Assembly: GCF_031461075.1 (NCBI RefSeq)
Contig: NZ_JAVKPK010000010.1
Location: 1 to 64,000, forward strand
Direction of reading: 5' to 3'
DNA from: Methanosarcina baikalica
GTDB lineage: Archaea > Halobacteriota > Methanosarcinia > Methanosarcinales > Methanosarcinaceae
DNA: 64,000 nt
The notes beneath the pieces are model-generated. The model searched no databases. It saw only the letters and a list, made by a program, of their open reading frames with translations, and was not told where the DNA came from. Positions 28,113 through 37,311 of the stretch are shown in pieces (within the stretch, counting starts at the first letter, position 1; each line of letters begins with the position of its first letter). Made by a program: the position numbers and the translations under genes.

Positions 28113-28913
28113 ATGTCCAAAAGAATTGCAGTGGTCTTTGACAGTGCCGGAACCCTTCTACATATGTACAGAGTTGCAAAAGAAGCCAGCACAGGAAATA
28201 TTATTGAAAACATAGAGAGCACTGCCATTGTCTCAAAAAAGATTGGTTGCGGCCTTGTAGCTCTTAATACGGAGAAAGAGACAATCCTGCATTCAAGAAG
28301 GGATATGTCTTTATTTGAATTTATAAGGGAGTACAGAGTCCCAATAGGCATAAGCTGTTCAAAAGGAAAGTTTACCCCGGATGTTGCATGTGAGATCATA
28401 AAAGGGGCTTCAATCCCGATGGGAGATGTACATGATGTGCTAGAGGCAGTTACATCCCACTGCCCTGACAGCATTTATCTTGCGGCCGGTCTGATAGTCG
28501 ATTCGGAGGCGAGAAGAATACCATATGTGCTCAGCACTGGAGGACAGGTATTTGATAAGACGCTGCAAACCACCCAGATGCTCCATGCCATAGAGGTGGA
28601 TATGTACATAGCATCCGGGGATAGAATGTCAGCCCTCATGCAGCTTGCTGAGTTCATAAATATCCCCAGGGAAAGAGTCTTCGCCTTTGCAGATCCCTTT
28701 ATGAAGGAGAAAGTGGTGCTTGAACTTAAAAGCAGGTATGAGAAAGTAGTTATGGTAGGGGACGGAATTAATGACATCCTGGCGTTCAGGGCAGCAGATA
28801 TAGGAATAATGACAACGCAACAGGGAGATAAAAGACCAGAAGAACTCAGAAAAGCAGCAGATGTGGTTCTTGACGATATAATAAAAGTTGTGGATGTAGT
28901 AAAAGGGCTGTAA
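28113..28913 (+). CDS. HAD-superfamily protein, P-type-ATPase-like soluble domain
   Basis: A 266-residue protein with HAD motif I VVFDSAGTLL (Asp10), a lysine-containing region FADPFMKEKV, and motif IV VMVGDGINDILAFRAADIGI, closest to the catalytic domain of P-type ATPases. The residue two after the nucleophile is Ala rather than Asp (phosphatases) or Thr (P-type ATPases), so the acid-base group is missing. It precedes atwA by 276 bases on the same strand, next to the MCR activation genes, so a role there is possible. The cap part (about 30-150) is not one I recognise. Confidence 0.7.
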   Translation: MSKRIAVVFDSAGTLLHMYRVAKEASTGNIIENIESTAIVSKKIGCGLVALNTEKETILHSRRDMSLFEFIREYRVPIGISCSKGKFTPDVACEIIKGASIPMGDVHDVLEAVTSHCPDSIYLAAGLIVDSEARRIPYVLSTGGQVFDKTLQTTQMLHAIEVDMYIASGDRMSALMQLAEFINIPRERVFAFADPFMKEKVVLELKSRYEKVVMVGDGINDILAFRAADIGIMTTQQGDKRPEELRKAADVVLDDIIKVVDVVKGL

Positions 28914-29189
28914 TCAATTCATAAAATGTAACCAAAGTAATAAAAATAACCAATAATAGCCAGTAAATTCGCCGGATGATCTTGGTTTTTAGATGTTAAC
29001 AGTGACAAAATAATGCGTTATGTTTATCTAATGTTTACTCTTATCTAGTTGTTGCCCAAATATATGAAATTTATTATTTATGTTAGTGCACATTCACTTA
29101 AAAAAATTGCATTTTACTCTTGAGCGAGATGCCCAGGCAGGCAAGAGCCATCAGAAAGTTTTGCAGCTCATAATTGCGGAGGAAAATTC

Positions 29190-30803
29190 ATGCCAGTATT
29201 TATTGAAGTTAAAAATCTAACCGTAGATTTTGACGGTCATAAGGCCCTGAAAAACGTAAGCTTAAGCATCAAGGAAGGGGAAATAGTTGGAGTTTTAGGA
29301 AAAAGCGGATCCGGGAAAACAATCCTGATGCATGTACTGCGCGGCACCGAATCTTTTGAAAAGATATCAGGTGAAGTAATTTATCATCTGTCCCGCTGCG
29401 AGAAGTGCGGATACATAGAGCGCCCCAGTAAAACCGGCCAGCAATGCCCGATCTGTGGAGAAACGCTGGAAGCTTTCGAAGCGGATTTCATCAAACTTTC
29501 CCTTTACGACCCGATAAGGAAAGATATCACCAAACGCATTGCAATCATGCTTCAGCGTACCTTTGCCCTTTATGGAGATGAGAGGGTTCTTGTAAACGTT
29601 ATAAACTCCCTGAATGAAATCGGGTATACGGGAAAAGACTCCATGAAAAAGGCTGTAGAACTGCTGGAAGAAGTAAATCTGAGTCACCGTATGATGCACG
29701 TTGCAAGGGAACTTTCAGGGGGAGAAAAACAAAGGGTTGTGCTTGCAAGGCAACTTGTGAGAAATCCGCTACTCCTATTAGCTGACGAGCCCACAGGCAC
29801 ACTTGACCCCATGACTGCAAAGCTGGTTCACGATGCTATGCTTAAGGCAGTGAGGAGTTATAATATGAGCATGATTCTTACTTCTCACTGGCCCGAAGTA
29901 ATTGAGAAACTGGCAGATAAGGCTATTCTGCTTGAAAATGGGGAAGTAATCCAGGAAGGGGATCCCCTTGAAGTCTCTGCAATCTTTATGCAGAGCGCAT
30001 CTATGGTGAGGCAGGAAAAGAACGCCATGGTAGGGGAACCTATAATCCGCGTAAGGGACCTCTCAAAACGTTATATCTCAGTAGACCGCGGCGTAGTAAG
30101 AGCTGTAGATAAGATCTCTTTTGATGTAAAGGAAGGAGAGATCTTCGGGCTAGTAGGAGTTAGTGGGGCAGGCAAGACTACAACTTCGAAGATTCTTATG
30201 GGAATTCTACCACCCACATCCGGAGAAGTTGAAGTTCGAGTAGGAGACGAATGGGTTGACATGACACAGCTGGGAGTGGAAAATAAAGGAAGGGCAACTA
30301 AATATATGGGGTTCCTGCACCAAGAATACGGCCTCTACACTCACAGCTCCGTAATAGATAATCTCACCGAATCTATCAGCCTGGATCTGCCTTTTGAACT
30401 TGGCGTCAGAAAAGCCATAATAACTCTCAAAGCTGCAGGCTTTGAAGAAGATAAGGCAAAAGCGATTTTACCCAAAATGACCGATGAAATGAGTGAAGGA
30501 GAAAGGCATAGGATTGCACTTGCTCAGGTTCTTATCAAGGAGCCCAGAATCGTCATTATGGATGAACCAACAGGAACCATGGATCCGATTACCAAGATAT
30601 CGGTGACAAATTCAATCCTGAAAGCCAGAGAAGAAATAGGAGAAACATTTGTTGTAGTTTCTCATGACATGGATTTTGTAAACGAGATCTGTGACCGTGT
30701 AGCACTTATGCGTGACGGAAAAATTGTAGATCTAGGGAAACCCGAGAAAGTACTCTCCCAGCTCACAGAAGAAGAAAGGCTCAAAGTTACAGAAGAAATA
30801 TAA
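29190..30803 (+). CDS. atwA: Methyl-coenzyme M reductase activation ATPase, component A2
   Basis: Soluble protein with two ABC ATPase domains that uses ATP to drive reductive activation of MCR. Domain one has GKSGSGKT (38-45), LSGGEKQR and ADEPTGTLDP; domain two has GVSGAGKTTT, MSEGERHR and MDEPTGTMDP. Between Walker A and the first signature there is a zinc-ribbon-like insert with C70-C73 and C86-C89 (CEKCG, CPICG). Length 537 is normal. GGAGG precedes the ATG. It heads the run of mmp genes; mmp3 starts 20 bases after its stop. Confidence 0.93.
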   Translation: MPVFIEVKNLTVDFDGHKALKNVSLSIKEGEIVGVLGKSGSGKTILMHVLRGTESFEKISGEVIYHLSRCEKCGYIERPSKTGQQCPICGETLEAFEADFIKLSLYDPIRKDITKRIAIMLQRTFALYGDERVLVNVINSLNEIGYTGKDSMKKAVELLEEVNLSHRMMHVARELSGGEKQRVVLARQLVRNPLLLLADEPTGTLDPMTAKLVHDAMLKAVRSYNMSMILTSHWPEVIEKLADKAILLENGEVIQEGDPLEVSAIFMQSASMVRQEKNAMVGEPIIRVRDLSKRYISVDRGVVRAVDKISFDVKEGEIFGLVGVSGAGKTTTSKILMGILPPTSGEVEVRVGDEWVDMTQLGVENKGRATKYMGFLHQEYGLYTHSSVIDNLTESISLDLPFELGVRKAIITLKAAGFEEDKAKAILPKMTDEMSEGERHRIALAQVLIKEPRIVIMDEPTGTMDPITKISVTNSILKAREEIGETFVVVSHDMDFVNEICDRVALMRDGKIVDLGKPEKVLSQLTEEERLKVTEEI

Positions 30804-30822
30804 ATATGCTGCCCCTCTTAGC

Positions 30823-32412
30823 ATGGAAAACTACCAAAATGAGGTGCCGATTACGAGTAATGAGATCAGCGTAGAGGTGAATGGGCAAAAATACACATTG
30901 CCTGCAGGCTTTACCCTTGGAGATGCCCTTAAAGTATCCAGAGCCCCCTATATAGCCGGTACAGCGATCGGAATTCTGAAAGAGACCGCTGAGAAAAGAA
31001 CAGGAACAATCACCGAATACGCTATCAATACCCCCAAAGGTGAATTCAGGATAGAACTAAAAAATCCTGAGTCACCTTCAGGAAAATTATGGGCGGAGAA
31101 TTTTAAAGAGTACGAAGGGAAATCTGCCCACTGGACAAGCACTGAAGCCCTGGCTTTCGGGCCTTTTGAAGCCGAAATCAAGCCTTTGCGCGGGATGAAG
31201 AGCTTTGAAGCGTTTGATGTCCTTTTTGGAGCAGGGGGGTTTGATCCCCTTAATACTCATCTGATATTTTCACGAAAAAGACATACTGCAGAATATGGAG
31301 TTCCTGAAGACAGTGTTTTTGCGACAGTTGTGACAGGAAGAAATATTTTGTTCAGGCTTTCTAGAGAGGATACAATTCTGAATATCGAGCCGGTTATAGA
31401 ATGGGAACAACTCTCTGAAAAAACCTGTACGACTGACCTTTCCATTCCTCTGGAAAATGGAAACGGCATATTCACTTATTTTGAAGTAGAGCTTTCTAGA
31501 AATGCTCCCAGAGGAGCAGAACATTTCTATGCCCTGACCCGTGAAGGAACTCTCAACATAGATGTTACTACCAGTTCATTTATTTCGGATGATGGTCTGA
31601 AAGGAGAACTCGTCTCTTACGAAAACTTTGATCCGAGAAGAGAAGGTGCCGTTTCGGTCCGAACAGTCGGATACGGGACAGGTAGGATATATATTTCCAT
31701 AGATGAACGGCCTTCAAGCCTCGTACATTCGGTAGTAGGGCAGGTAACAAAAGGCATTGAACTCCTCAAGCTTGCAGAAAACGGACAGAAACTATCAGTC
31801 GAAAGCCTCCCCCCCCAGATGGTTCTTTTGGGACATAGCTTTGAGGAAGTCGAGCCCGTGCTGTCCTCCATAGGAGTGGAACTGGTAAAAGACGGATACA
31901 CCGGAGAGGATGCAGTAATTGTCAGGCAAGACCCTCCAACGACCCTGGAAATTCTTGGAGAAGCAAAGGTGACCGCCTATGCGGTATCCAGAGCAAAACT
32001 CATTGAAATTGAACTTTATCCTGATAAAGCCCCTAAATCGGTGGACTTTTTCCGTCACGCTCTTGAACTTAAGACAAAAACGGTTGGAAAACTGCCTGTC
32101 TATATGATATATGATGATACTTACCTCTTCAAAACAGAAAAGGAAGTCGTGAAGTATAGGGAAATCCTTCCCGAAAATACACCCACGGAAAAGGTATTTG
32201 CCGGGGAAATAGGAATCACAAACCAGGCAGCAAAAAGGATGGGCATTATAGGAGTCAAACTTGGAGATGACGATATCTTCGGCCCCACCGGAGAAAAGTT
32301 TTCCTCAACTAATATTGTCGGCCGGATAGTCGAGCCTGAGAAACTCAGTGATATCAAAGAAGGAGATGCAATATACTTAAGTGAAGTTGCAAATAAAGAA
32401 ACTGAAAAGTAA
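30823..32412 (+). CDS. mmp3: Methanogenesis marker protein 3
   Basis: A 529-residue protein confined to methanogens and related archaea. The N-terminus is a ubiquitin-like segment (ISVEVNGQKYTLPAG), and the middle contains a cyclophilin-like stretch (IEIELYPDKAPKSVDFFRHAL). Published work on Methanococcus places Mmp3 in the MCR activation complex with McrC, A2, Mmp7 and Mmp17. It follows atwA closely, so the pair is likely cotranscribed. The ATG has no strong ribosome site, suggesting coupling to atwA translation. Confidence 0.88.
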   Translation: MENYQNEVPITSNEISVEVNGQKYTLPAGFTLGDALKVSRAPYIAGTAIGILKETAEKRTGTITEYAINTPKGEFRIELKNPESPSGKLWAENFKEYEGKSAHWTSTEALAFGPFEAEIKPLRGMKSFEAFDVLFGAGGFDPLNTHLIFSRKRHTAEYGVPEDSVFATVVTGRNILFRLSREDTILNIEPVIEWEQLSEKTCTTDLSIPLENGNGIFTYFEVELSRNAPRGAEHFYALTREGTLNIDVTTSSFISDDGLKGELVSYENFDPRREGAVSVRTVGYGTGRIYISIDERPSSLVHSVVGQVTKGIELLKLAENGQKLSVESLPPQMVLLGHSFEEVEPVLSSIGVELVKDGYTGEDAVIVRQDPPTTLEILGEAKVTAYAVSRAKLIEIELYPDKAPKSVDFFRHALELKTKTVGKLPVYMIYDDTYLFKTEKEVVKYREILPENTPTEKVFAGEIGITNQAAKRMGIIGVKLGDDDIFGPTGEKFSSTNIVGRIVEPEKLSDIKEGDAIYLSEVANKETEK

Positions 32413-32700
32413 AGCTTTAAGACGTGAGATGAATAACTGAGAGCATATATAATAAAAATAATATATAAAATATGTATTATATGTGACCACAGTAATTGGT
32501 AAGTAGCAGTAATAAATAGATAGCTAACAGGCAAATTAAAAGCTGTTAAATCAGTTTATTTATACCAGATTAAAAGCAGAATAAAGAAAATTAACTTATT
32601 TGTAAATGCTGTTGTTCTTATATAATCTAGATACTTGAGCGGATTCACATTTGTGAATTTATCGCAGGTCAAGTCTCCCGAGACCAAGGAGAGACGAAAT
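32413..32700. other. Internal spacer of the mmp cluster
   Basis: About 290 AT-rich bases separate mmp3 from mmp6, enough for a second promoter. Several TATA-like strings occur near 32445-32475 and 32618-32626. The sequence ATTTGTGAATTTATCGCAGG lies 20-50 bases before the mmp6 ribosome site. Confidence 0.4.
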
Positions 32701-33144
32701 ATGGCTGAAACAAAAAAAGAAGAGATTACAAAGTACATTGTAATCAGTTCAGATAAAGTACTGCCTTCAGATGCATCTATGAAGATTTATGAATCAGAGT
32801 TTCCAGTTACGGTAAAAGAGACATGTTTCGGACTTATAGTAACAGGAGCTAAGGAGGATGTACAGGCAGTGGTCGAAAAAATCCGGCAGCTGGATAAAAA
32901 CCATATTTTTGTAAAGGATAGGGGATTCCCTGCAGGAGACCAGAGGCGTTGCCGGGCAAGCAGGGGAGGTGGCCCACGGCCTGGGTTCCACTTTTTGAGG
33001 GAAGAAGTGAAGATGCTTCCTGCTATAGGGGCTGCACTTGATGAACTGGAAGCAAAGGAATGTATAAAAGAAAAATGCAAGGAGAAAAGCAAGCTTAAAA
33101 TTTCGGACCTGGAAAAAGTTATTGAAGAGGAGCTTGCGAGGTGA
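32701..33144 (+). CDS. mmp6: Methanogenesis marker protein 6
   Basis: A 147-residue protein with a small alpha-beta N-terminal domain (TKYIVISSDKVLPSDA) and the family signature FVKDRGFPAGDQRRCRASR followed by GGGPRPGFHFL. Its biochemical function is not established; it co-occurs with MCR. The start at ATG 32701 is supported by GGAGAG; an in-frame start 66 bases earlier lacks support. Its stop overlaps the putative GTG of the next gene, indicating translational coupling. Confidence 0.88.
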   Translation: MAETKKEEITKYIVISSDKVLPSDASMKIYESEFPVTVKETCFGLIVTGAKEDVQAVVEKIRQLDKNHIFVKDRGFPAGDQRRCRASRGGGPRPGFHFLREEVKMLPAIGAALDELEAKECIKEKCKEKSKLKISDLEKVIEEELAR

Positions 33145-33149
33145 GTTTT

Positions 33150-33653
33150 TTGGCAAAGGTCTTCATTTACCCTGTAAACAGTCTTATTCTGGCTGACCTG
33201 GTTGAGCGCTTCGGGCATAAACCCCTTACTATAATGAACCAGGTAAGAGAGAAAGTTACAAACATCAGCCTGGATTCTCCCCCAATAAATATCACTCCTG
33301 AAGATCCTAAAATCGGGCTTCGATATGCTGCAATTGAAGTGCCGGCTGGAGTAAGGGGACGAATGGCCCTGATAGGCCCCCTTATAGAAGAGACAGAAGC
33401 TGCAATTATAGTTGAAAATCCACCTACAAACTTTGGCTGTGTGGGCTGTAACCGCACAAATGAGCTGATGAAATATCTGGTCCGCTCAAAAGGTGTCCCT
33501 GTACTCGAAGTAAAGTACCCTGAGTTTGATGAGGAAGCCCACGATTTCGTAAACAAAATCGCAACATTTCTGGAGTCATTGCCTAAAGAAAAGTCTGAAG
33601 AAGATGAAAAGGCAAAAGAGAAAGAACCGGCAGAAAAGGAGGACAAGAAATGA
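33150..33653 (+). CDS. mmp5: Methanogenesis marker protein 5
   Basis: A 167-residue protein of unknown biochemistry. It opens AKVFIYPVNSLILADLVERF and has a conserved cysteine segment NFGCVGCNRTNEL that could bind a metal or cluster. I prefer TTG 33150 because AGGTGA lies five bases before it; GTG 33141 would sit on the mmp6 stop. The C-terminus is a charged Glu/Lys tail of about 25 residues. Its stop overlaps the ATG of mmp15. Confidence 0.85.
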   Translation: MAKVFIYPVNSLILADLVERFGHKPLTIMNQVREKVTNISLDSPPINITPEDPKIGLRYAAIEVPAGVRGRMALIGPLIEETEAAIIVENPPTNFGCVGCNRTNELMKYLVRSKGVPVLEVKYPEFDEEAHDFVNKIATFLESLPKEKSEEDEKAKEKEPAEKEDKK

Positions 33654-34897
33654 GTACTGAAGAATCTGGACTTGTCAAGATTGCCCTGGTGTCCTGCGGC
33701 TCTGAGTATGCTGGAGTTCAACCCGAATTTGAAGCTGCCGCATCCAAAGTGAATGCAAAATTTGTTTACCCTGAAATTGACATTGCATCTATAGATACTA
33801 TAGGCAGGGATTTCGGACTTGAGGTTGCAAGCGGAGACCTGAGGCTCATGATGGCGCGGGCAAAGGCTGTCGTTGAAGGCACAACCAGTGTAGACGGAGT
33901 TTTTATTACCACCTGCTTCCGCTGTGCCGAAGGGGCTATTGTCCGAAATGAGGTCCGAAGATACATACACAAGCACTCGAAAATTCCGGTAATTAGCTAT
34001 TCATTTACCGAAAGCACCAGTGCAGCCACCCTGCTCACTCGCCTGGAAGCCCTGACTACAATTGCCAGGCACAGGCATCTACTTGCAAGAGAAGTCCAGA
34101 CAGGACTTACTGCGGGAATAGATTCGGGATCAACAACCACAAAAGCAGTTGTCATGAGGGACAACAAAATAATAGGCAAAGGTTGGGTACCCACAACAAA
34201 AGTCCTTGAAAGCGCAGAAGAAGCATATTCTCTTGCCCTGAAAGAAGCCGGCGTCTCCAGGGAAGAAGTCCAGGCGCTGGGCACTACCGGATATGGACGC
34301 TTCCTTGTAGGGAACCATTTAAAAGCCCAGCTTATCCAGGAAGAAATCACCGTCAACTCAAAGGGTGCTGTATATCTTGCAAACAAGCAGAAAGGCCCTG
34401 CAACTGTTATTGACATAGGCGGTATGGACAACAAGGCAATCTCGGTTGAAGACGGAATTCCCGGAATGTTTACAATGGGTGGGATCTGTGCCGGAGCCTC
34501 AGGGCGTTTCTTTGAGATGATCTCAAAACGTCTTGGCATAGATATTACAGAGCTTGGAGCTCTGGCAGTCAAAGGCATACACGAAAATGTGTCTATGAAC
34601 AGCTACTGCATAGTCTTCGGAACCCAATCCCTTGTAAATTCCCTTGCAAAAGGAGCTACTCCTGAAGATGTAGCGGCTGCTGCTTGTTATAGTGTGGTAG
34701 AACAGATCTACGAACAGCAGTTGCAGGAAGTAGATGTAAAAGAGCCGCTGATTCTTGTGGGGGGGTCTTCCCTAATTGCAGGAGTTCCAAAAGCCCTGGG
34801 GCAACTTCTCAAGATCGACGTCCTGGTGCCCGAAAACTCCCACATGATAGGGGCAGTAGGAGCAGCTCTGCTTGCTTCAGGCTTTGTTGAGGAGTGA
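33650..34897 (+). CDS. mmp15: Methanogenesis marker protein 15, BadF/HgdC-type ATPase
   Basis: A 415-residue ASKHA-fold ATPase related to the activators of 2-hydroxyacyl-CoA dehydratases. It shows TAGIDSGSTTTKAVVM (phosphate 1), VIDIGGMDNKAI, and GGICAGASGRFFEMI where the activators bind a cluster through cysteine between subunits. A C-terminal VGGSSLIAGVP follows. The N-terminal 140 residues are an added domain with a TTCFRCAEGAI cysteine pair. ATP-driven electron transfer in MCR-linked maturation is plausible from the family. The 4-base ATGA overlap with mmp5 and GGAGG support the start. Confidence 0.9.
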   Translation: MSTEESGLVKIALVSCGSEYAGVQPEFEAAASKVNAKFVYPEIDIASIDTIGRDFGLEVASGDLRLMMARAKAVVEGTTSVDGVFITTCFRCAEGAIVRNEVRRYIHKHSKIPVISYSFTESTSAATLLTRLEALTTIARHRHLLAREVQTGLTAGIDSGSTTTKAVVMRDNKIIGKGWVPTTKVLESAEEAYSLALKEAGVSREEVQALGTTGYGRFLVGNHLKAQLIQEEITVNSKGAVYLANKQKGPATVIDIGGMDNKAISVEDGIPGMFTMGGICAGASGRFFEMISKRLGIDITELGALAVKGIHENVSMNSYCIVFGTQSLVNSLAKGATPEDVAAAACYSVVEQIYEQQLQEVDVKEPLILVGGSSLIAGVPKALGQLLKIDVLVPENSHMIGAVGAALLASGFVEE

Positions 34898-34904
34898 GGA
34901 AAAG

Positions 34905-35504
34905 ATGGATTCGCTTGAGATCTTTGAAGTCGAGTCTGCAATTGCTTCGGAGCAGGAGTTTTATAGGAAAATTATCGAGGACAACCTTGCAAGTCTCAAG
35001 CTTGCACCTGCCATAGGGAGAATAAAAGTGGTGCTTAGACCTGAAGATTCTCTTTTCCAGATGGCAATTGTCCTCAGGGATGTGGGCACAAGAGTTACAA
35101 CAATTGATATTGCCGACGTGGATGCTAAACCGGTTGCCGGTGAGATAATAATTTTGATTAAAAAAGAACAATATATTCCAGAGTTACTGGGAAAACTATG
35201 GGATCGTTACGGGAAAGCAAACATCAGCCAGCCGGATCGCTGGACTGTGTCCATAAGCACGGATAGGCCAGAGGAAGAAGCGGCTTTTCTTAAAGAGATG
35301 ATGGTTGCAGATCCCAGGCATAGACTTCACGAAAACCTTGTTGATTTTGCGATCCGTGTCACTCCAGAGGGTTTCAGGGTCCGCTATCACCTGTATAAAG
35401 ATAACCGCTTTATTTTTGTAGCATCCGAGGAAGCATTAAAACATGAATGGATCGAAGAGGCAGGGACAATGCTCGAAGAATTGATGGAAGGAGGGAAAAA
35501 TTAA
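34905..35504 (+). CDS. mmp17: Methanogenesis marker protein 17
   Basis: A 199-residue protein found only with MCR. Structural work in Methanococcus reports it in the MCR activation complex with McrC, Mmp3, Mmp7 and A2. No cysteine motif or catalytic signature is visible to me; the protein is mixed alpha-beta and acidic. The start at ATG 34905 is preceded by GAGG and lies seven bases past the mmp15 stop. mmp7 follows after one base. Confidence 0.87.
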   Translation: MDSLEIFEVESAIASEQEFYRKIIEDNLASLKLAPAIGRIKVVLRPEDSLFQMAIVLRDVGTRVTTIDIADVDAKPVAGEIIILIKKEQYIPELLGKLWDRYGKANISQPDRWTVSISTDRPEEEAAFLKEMMVADPRHRLHENLVDFAIRVTPEGFRVRYHLYKDNRFIFVASEEALKHEWIEEAGTMLEELMEGGKN

Positions 35505-35505
35505 G

Positions 35506-36438
35506 ATGGCCGTACTCCGACCCTATCTTTACACAGGCGGTGTCCACAAGCATGGACTTTTAATTGAACTGCTGGAAGACCTGGGAGGCTACATAATCCA
35601 GAAAGTGATTACGGGGACTGAAGTCAACCTCATAATGCTTGTCCCTGAAAAAGATGTCCCGATAGTAAAAAAACAATCTGATGAACTGCTTGGGATTATT
35701 ATAGAGGCTCCCCTTACTGGAGTTGAGATCGCAGTTGTTTCGCCAACCCTTGCCTCTCACCACCTTCCGCATTCGGCATGTGATGTAGCAGAATATCTCC
35801 GCCACCCCGGCGCTAACACAAACATGATAGGACTTGCAAGAGGAATGGGGCGCAGAGTATCCCTATCCATGGATTACGAAAGGAAACTTATCAATGAACA
35901 TGATATTGCAGTTTTCACATTCGGATCATTCAGTGACTGCATAATAAACAAGAAGCCAAAGCTCTTCGAGGGCATAGAAATACCGATCGTAGTTACAGGC
36001 GGGCCTGACCTGAAAACCGAGGAAGTTTCCGGAGCAGACCTCTACGTTGGAAATATCGGAAGAACCTCTCACAGGTTAAGGAAAACAGAAGAGGTTAGCG
36101 CCCTTGACAAACTTAATGAAGAAGTTGGAAAGATTGCTGATAATATTCGTAAACAGCAGGCAAAAGACCCTCTCGCAGTGCTTCCTGCCAGAGCTATGAA
36201 GGAGATTGAAAACCAGGTCCCTGAAATCCGAACTGTGCTTTCGCCTGCCCCACTTACCCTCCAGCTTAACGGGCTCAGGGTCAAACTGCCTTATGATGAA
36301 TTCCATGAAAGACTTGAAAAGCTGGAATTTGATGAGGGAGTCACACTTTCCGAGCTTGCAAATATTTCCAGATCAAAAATGAAAAATTATATATTGATAA
36401 AAATCAAATCTAAGTCTGACGTTGGTTTTGCAATTTGA
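35506..36438 (+). CDS. mmp7: Methanogenesis marker protein 7
   Basis: A 310-residue methanogen-specific protein, last of the tight block. Conserved-looking strings are LYTGGVHKHGLLIELLED, SHHLPHSACDVAEYLRHPGAN and FGSFSDCIINKKP. The two cysteines in the middle are candidates for ligands. Mmp7 was reported as part of the MCR activation complex that carries nitrogenase-precursor-like iron-sulfur clusters. GGAGGG precedes the ATG directly behind mmp17. No McrC gene is in this window. Confidence 0.87.
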   Translation: MAVLRPYLYTGGVHKHGLLIELLEDLGGYIIQKVITGTEVNLIMLVPEKDVPIVKKQSDELLGIIIEAPLTGVEIAVVSPTLASHHLPHSACDVAEYLRHPGANTNMIGLARGMGRRVSLSMDYERKLINEHDIAVFTFGSFSDCIINKKPKLFEGIEIPIVVTGGPDLKTEEVSGADLYVGNIGRTSHRLRKTEEVSALDKLNEEVGKIADNIRKQQAKDPLAVLPARAMKEIENQVPEIRTVLSPAPLTLQLNGLRVKLPYDEFHERLEKLEFDEGVTLSELANISRSKMKNYILIKIKSKSDVGFAI

Positions 36439-36581
36439 CCCGGATTCTGTTGCGTTAAGAGTTATCAACTTTACATTTTTACTGGGTTTGTGTCTTTTCA
36501 CTTATCCTTTAAACTGTAAAGCCTGACCCGGAAAACGGCGTCTGAGCCTCTTTCCACGTTAATATATGCTGGTGGTTTCGT

Positions 36582-37070
36582 ATGGAACTTGAGGATATTG
36601 TGGAAATTTTGAAAAAGGACCCTGAGAGAGCGGTTCCTGAGCTCCTTGAGGATGTTCGGAAGCAGTATGGTGAAGTTCCCTATATTATGAACTTCATGAA
36701 AGACCTTCCGGAAATTTTCATCCCGAAAACACTTTATGATAACTCCATAATGAGGGAATTCAAGAAACTCGACCCGGAAACAGTGGAACTTATTTCTATA
36801 GGCGTGGCTTCTGCCCTTCGCTGCGAGCATTGCCTGAAAATGCATATCAGAGTCGCAAAAAGAAGAGGGATAAAGAAAGAAAAAATATTTTATGCTATTA
36901 TGATAGCAGCATCCATTTCGAATGCCGCAGTGCTTGCCGAAAGTACAAGGGCTCTTGCATCCGAATTCCCGGGTGATGGAAATGGTGAAGAGGAAGAAAT
37001 AAGAAAAGAAGAAAACTGCTGTGATCCGAACTGTGAGATATGCGATATCTCCAGAGCTACTATTAAATAA
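36582..37070 (+). CDS. AhpD/carboxymuconolactone decarboxylase-like protein
   Basis: A 162-residue all-helical protein. The AhpD-type core shows SALRCEHCLKMHIRVAKRRG with the C-x-x-C...H redox site, as in alkylhydroperoxidase D. After the core it has an acidic linker and a cysteine-rich tail, CCDPNCEICD, which could bind a metal or cluster. GGTGG precedes the ATG. It lies 143 bases behind mmp7 on the same strand and may protect or serve the MCR activation system; that is inference from position only. Confidence 0.75.
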   Translation: MELEDIVEILKKDPERAVPELLEDVRKQYGEVPYIMNFMKDLPEIFIPKTLYDNSIMREFKKLDPETVELISIGVASALRCEHCLKMHIRVAKRRGIKKEKIFYAIMIAASISNAAVLAESTRALASEFPGDGNGEEEEIRKEENCCDPNCEICDISRATIK

Positions 37071-37311
37071 AGAAGTTCAGTAAATATATCAGTTCGATTT
37101 TTGTGAATTCTGTAAATTAAGTTTATCAGGACTTAATTTAATTTTTCGAAAAATAATTTTCTCTGGCCGAAAGTTAATATAAATATAATCCATCAATATG
37201 TTCGGGACTTCTTCAACAGAATTTATATGAGATATAAAGTACTGTTACATTAGGTTTTAAGGGCCAAACGATTAGTTATTATGGAGGCCGGTTTATATTA
37301 ATAGGAACATT

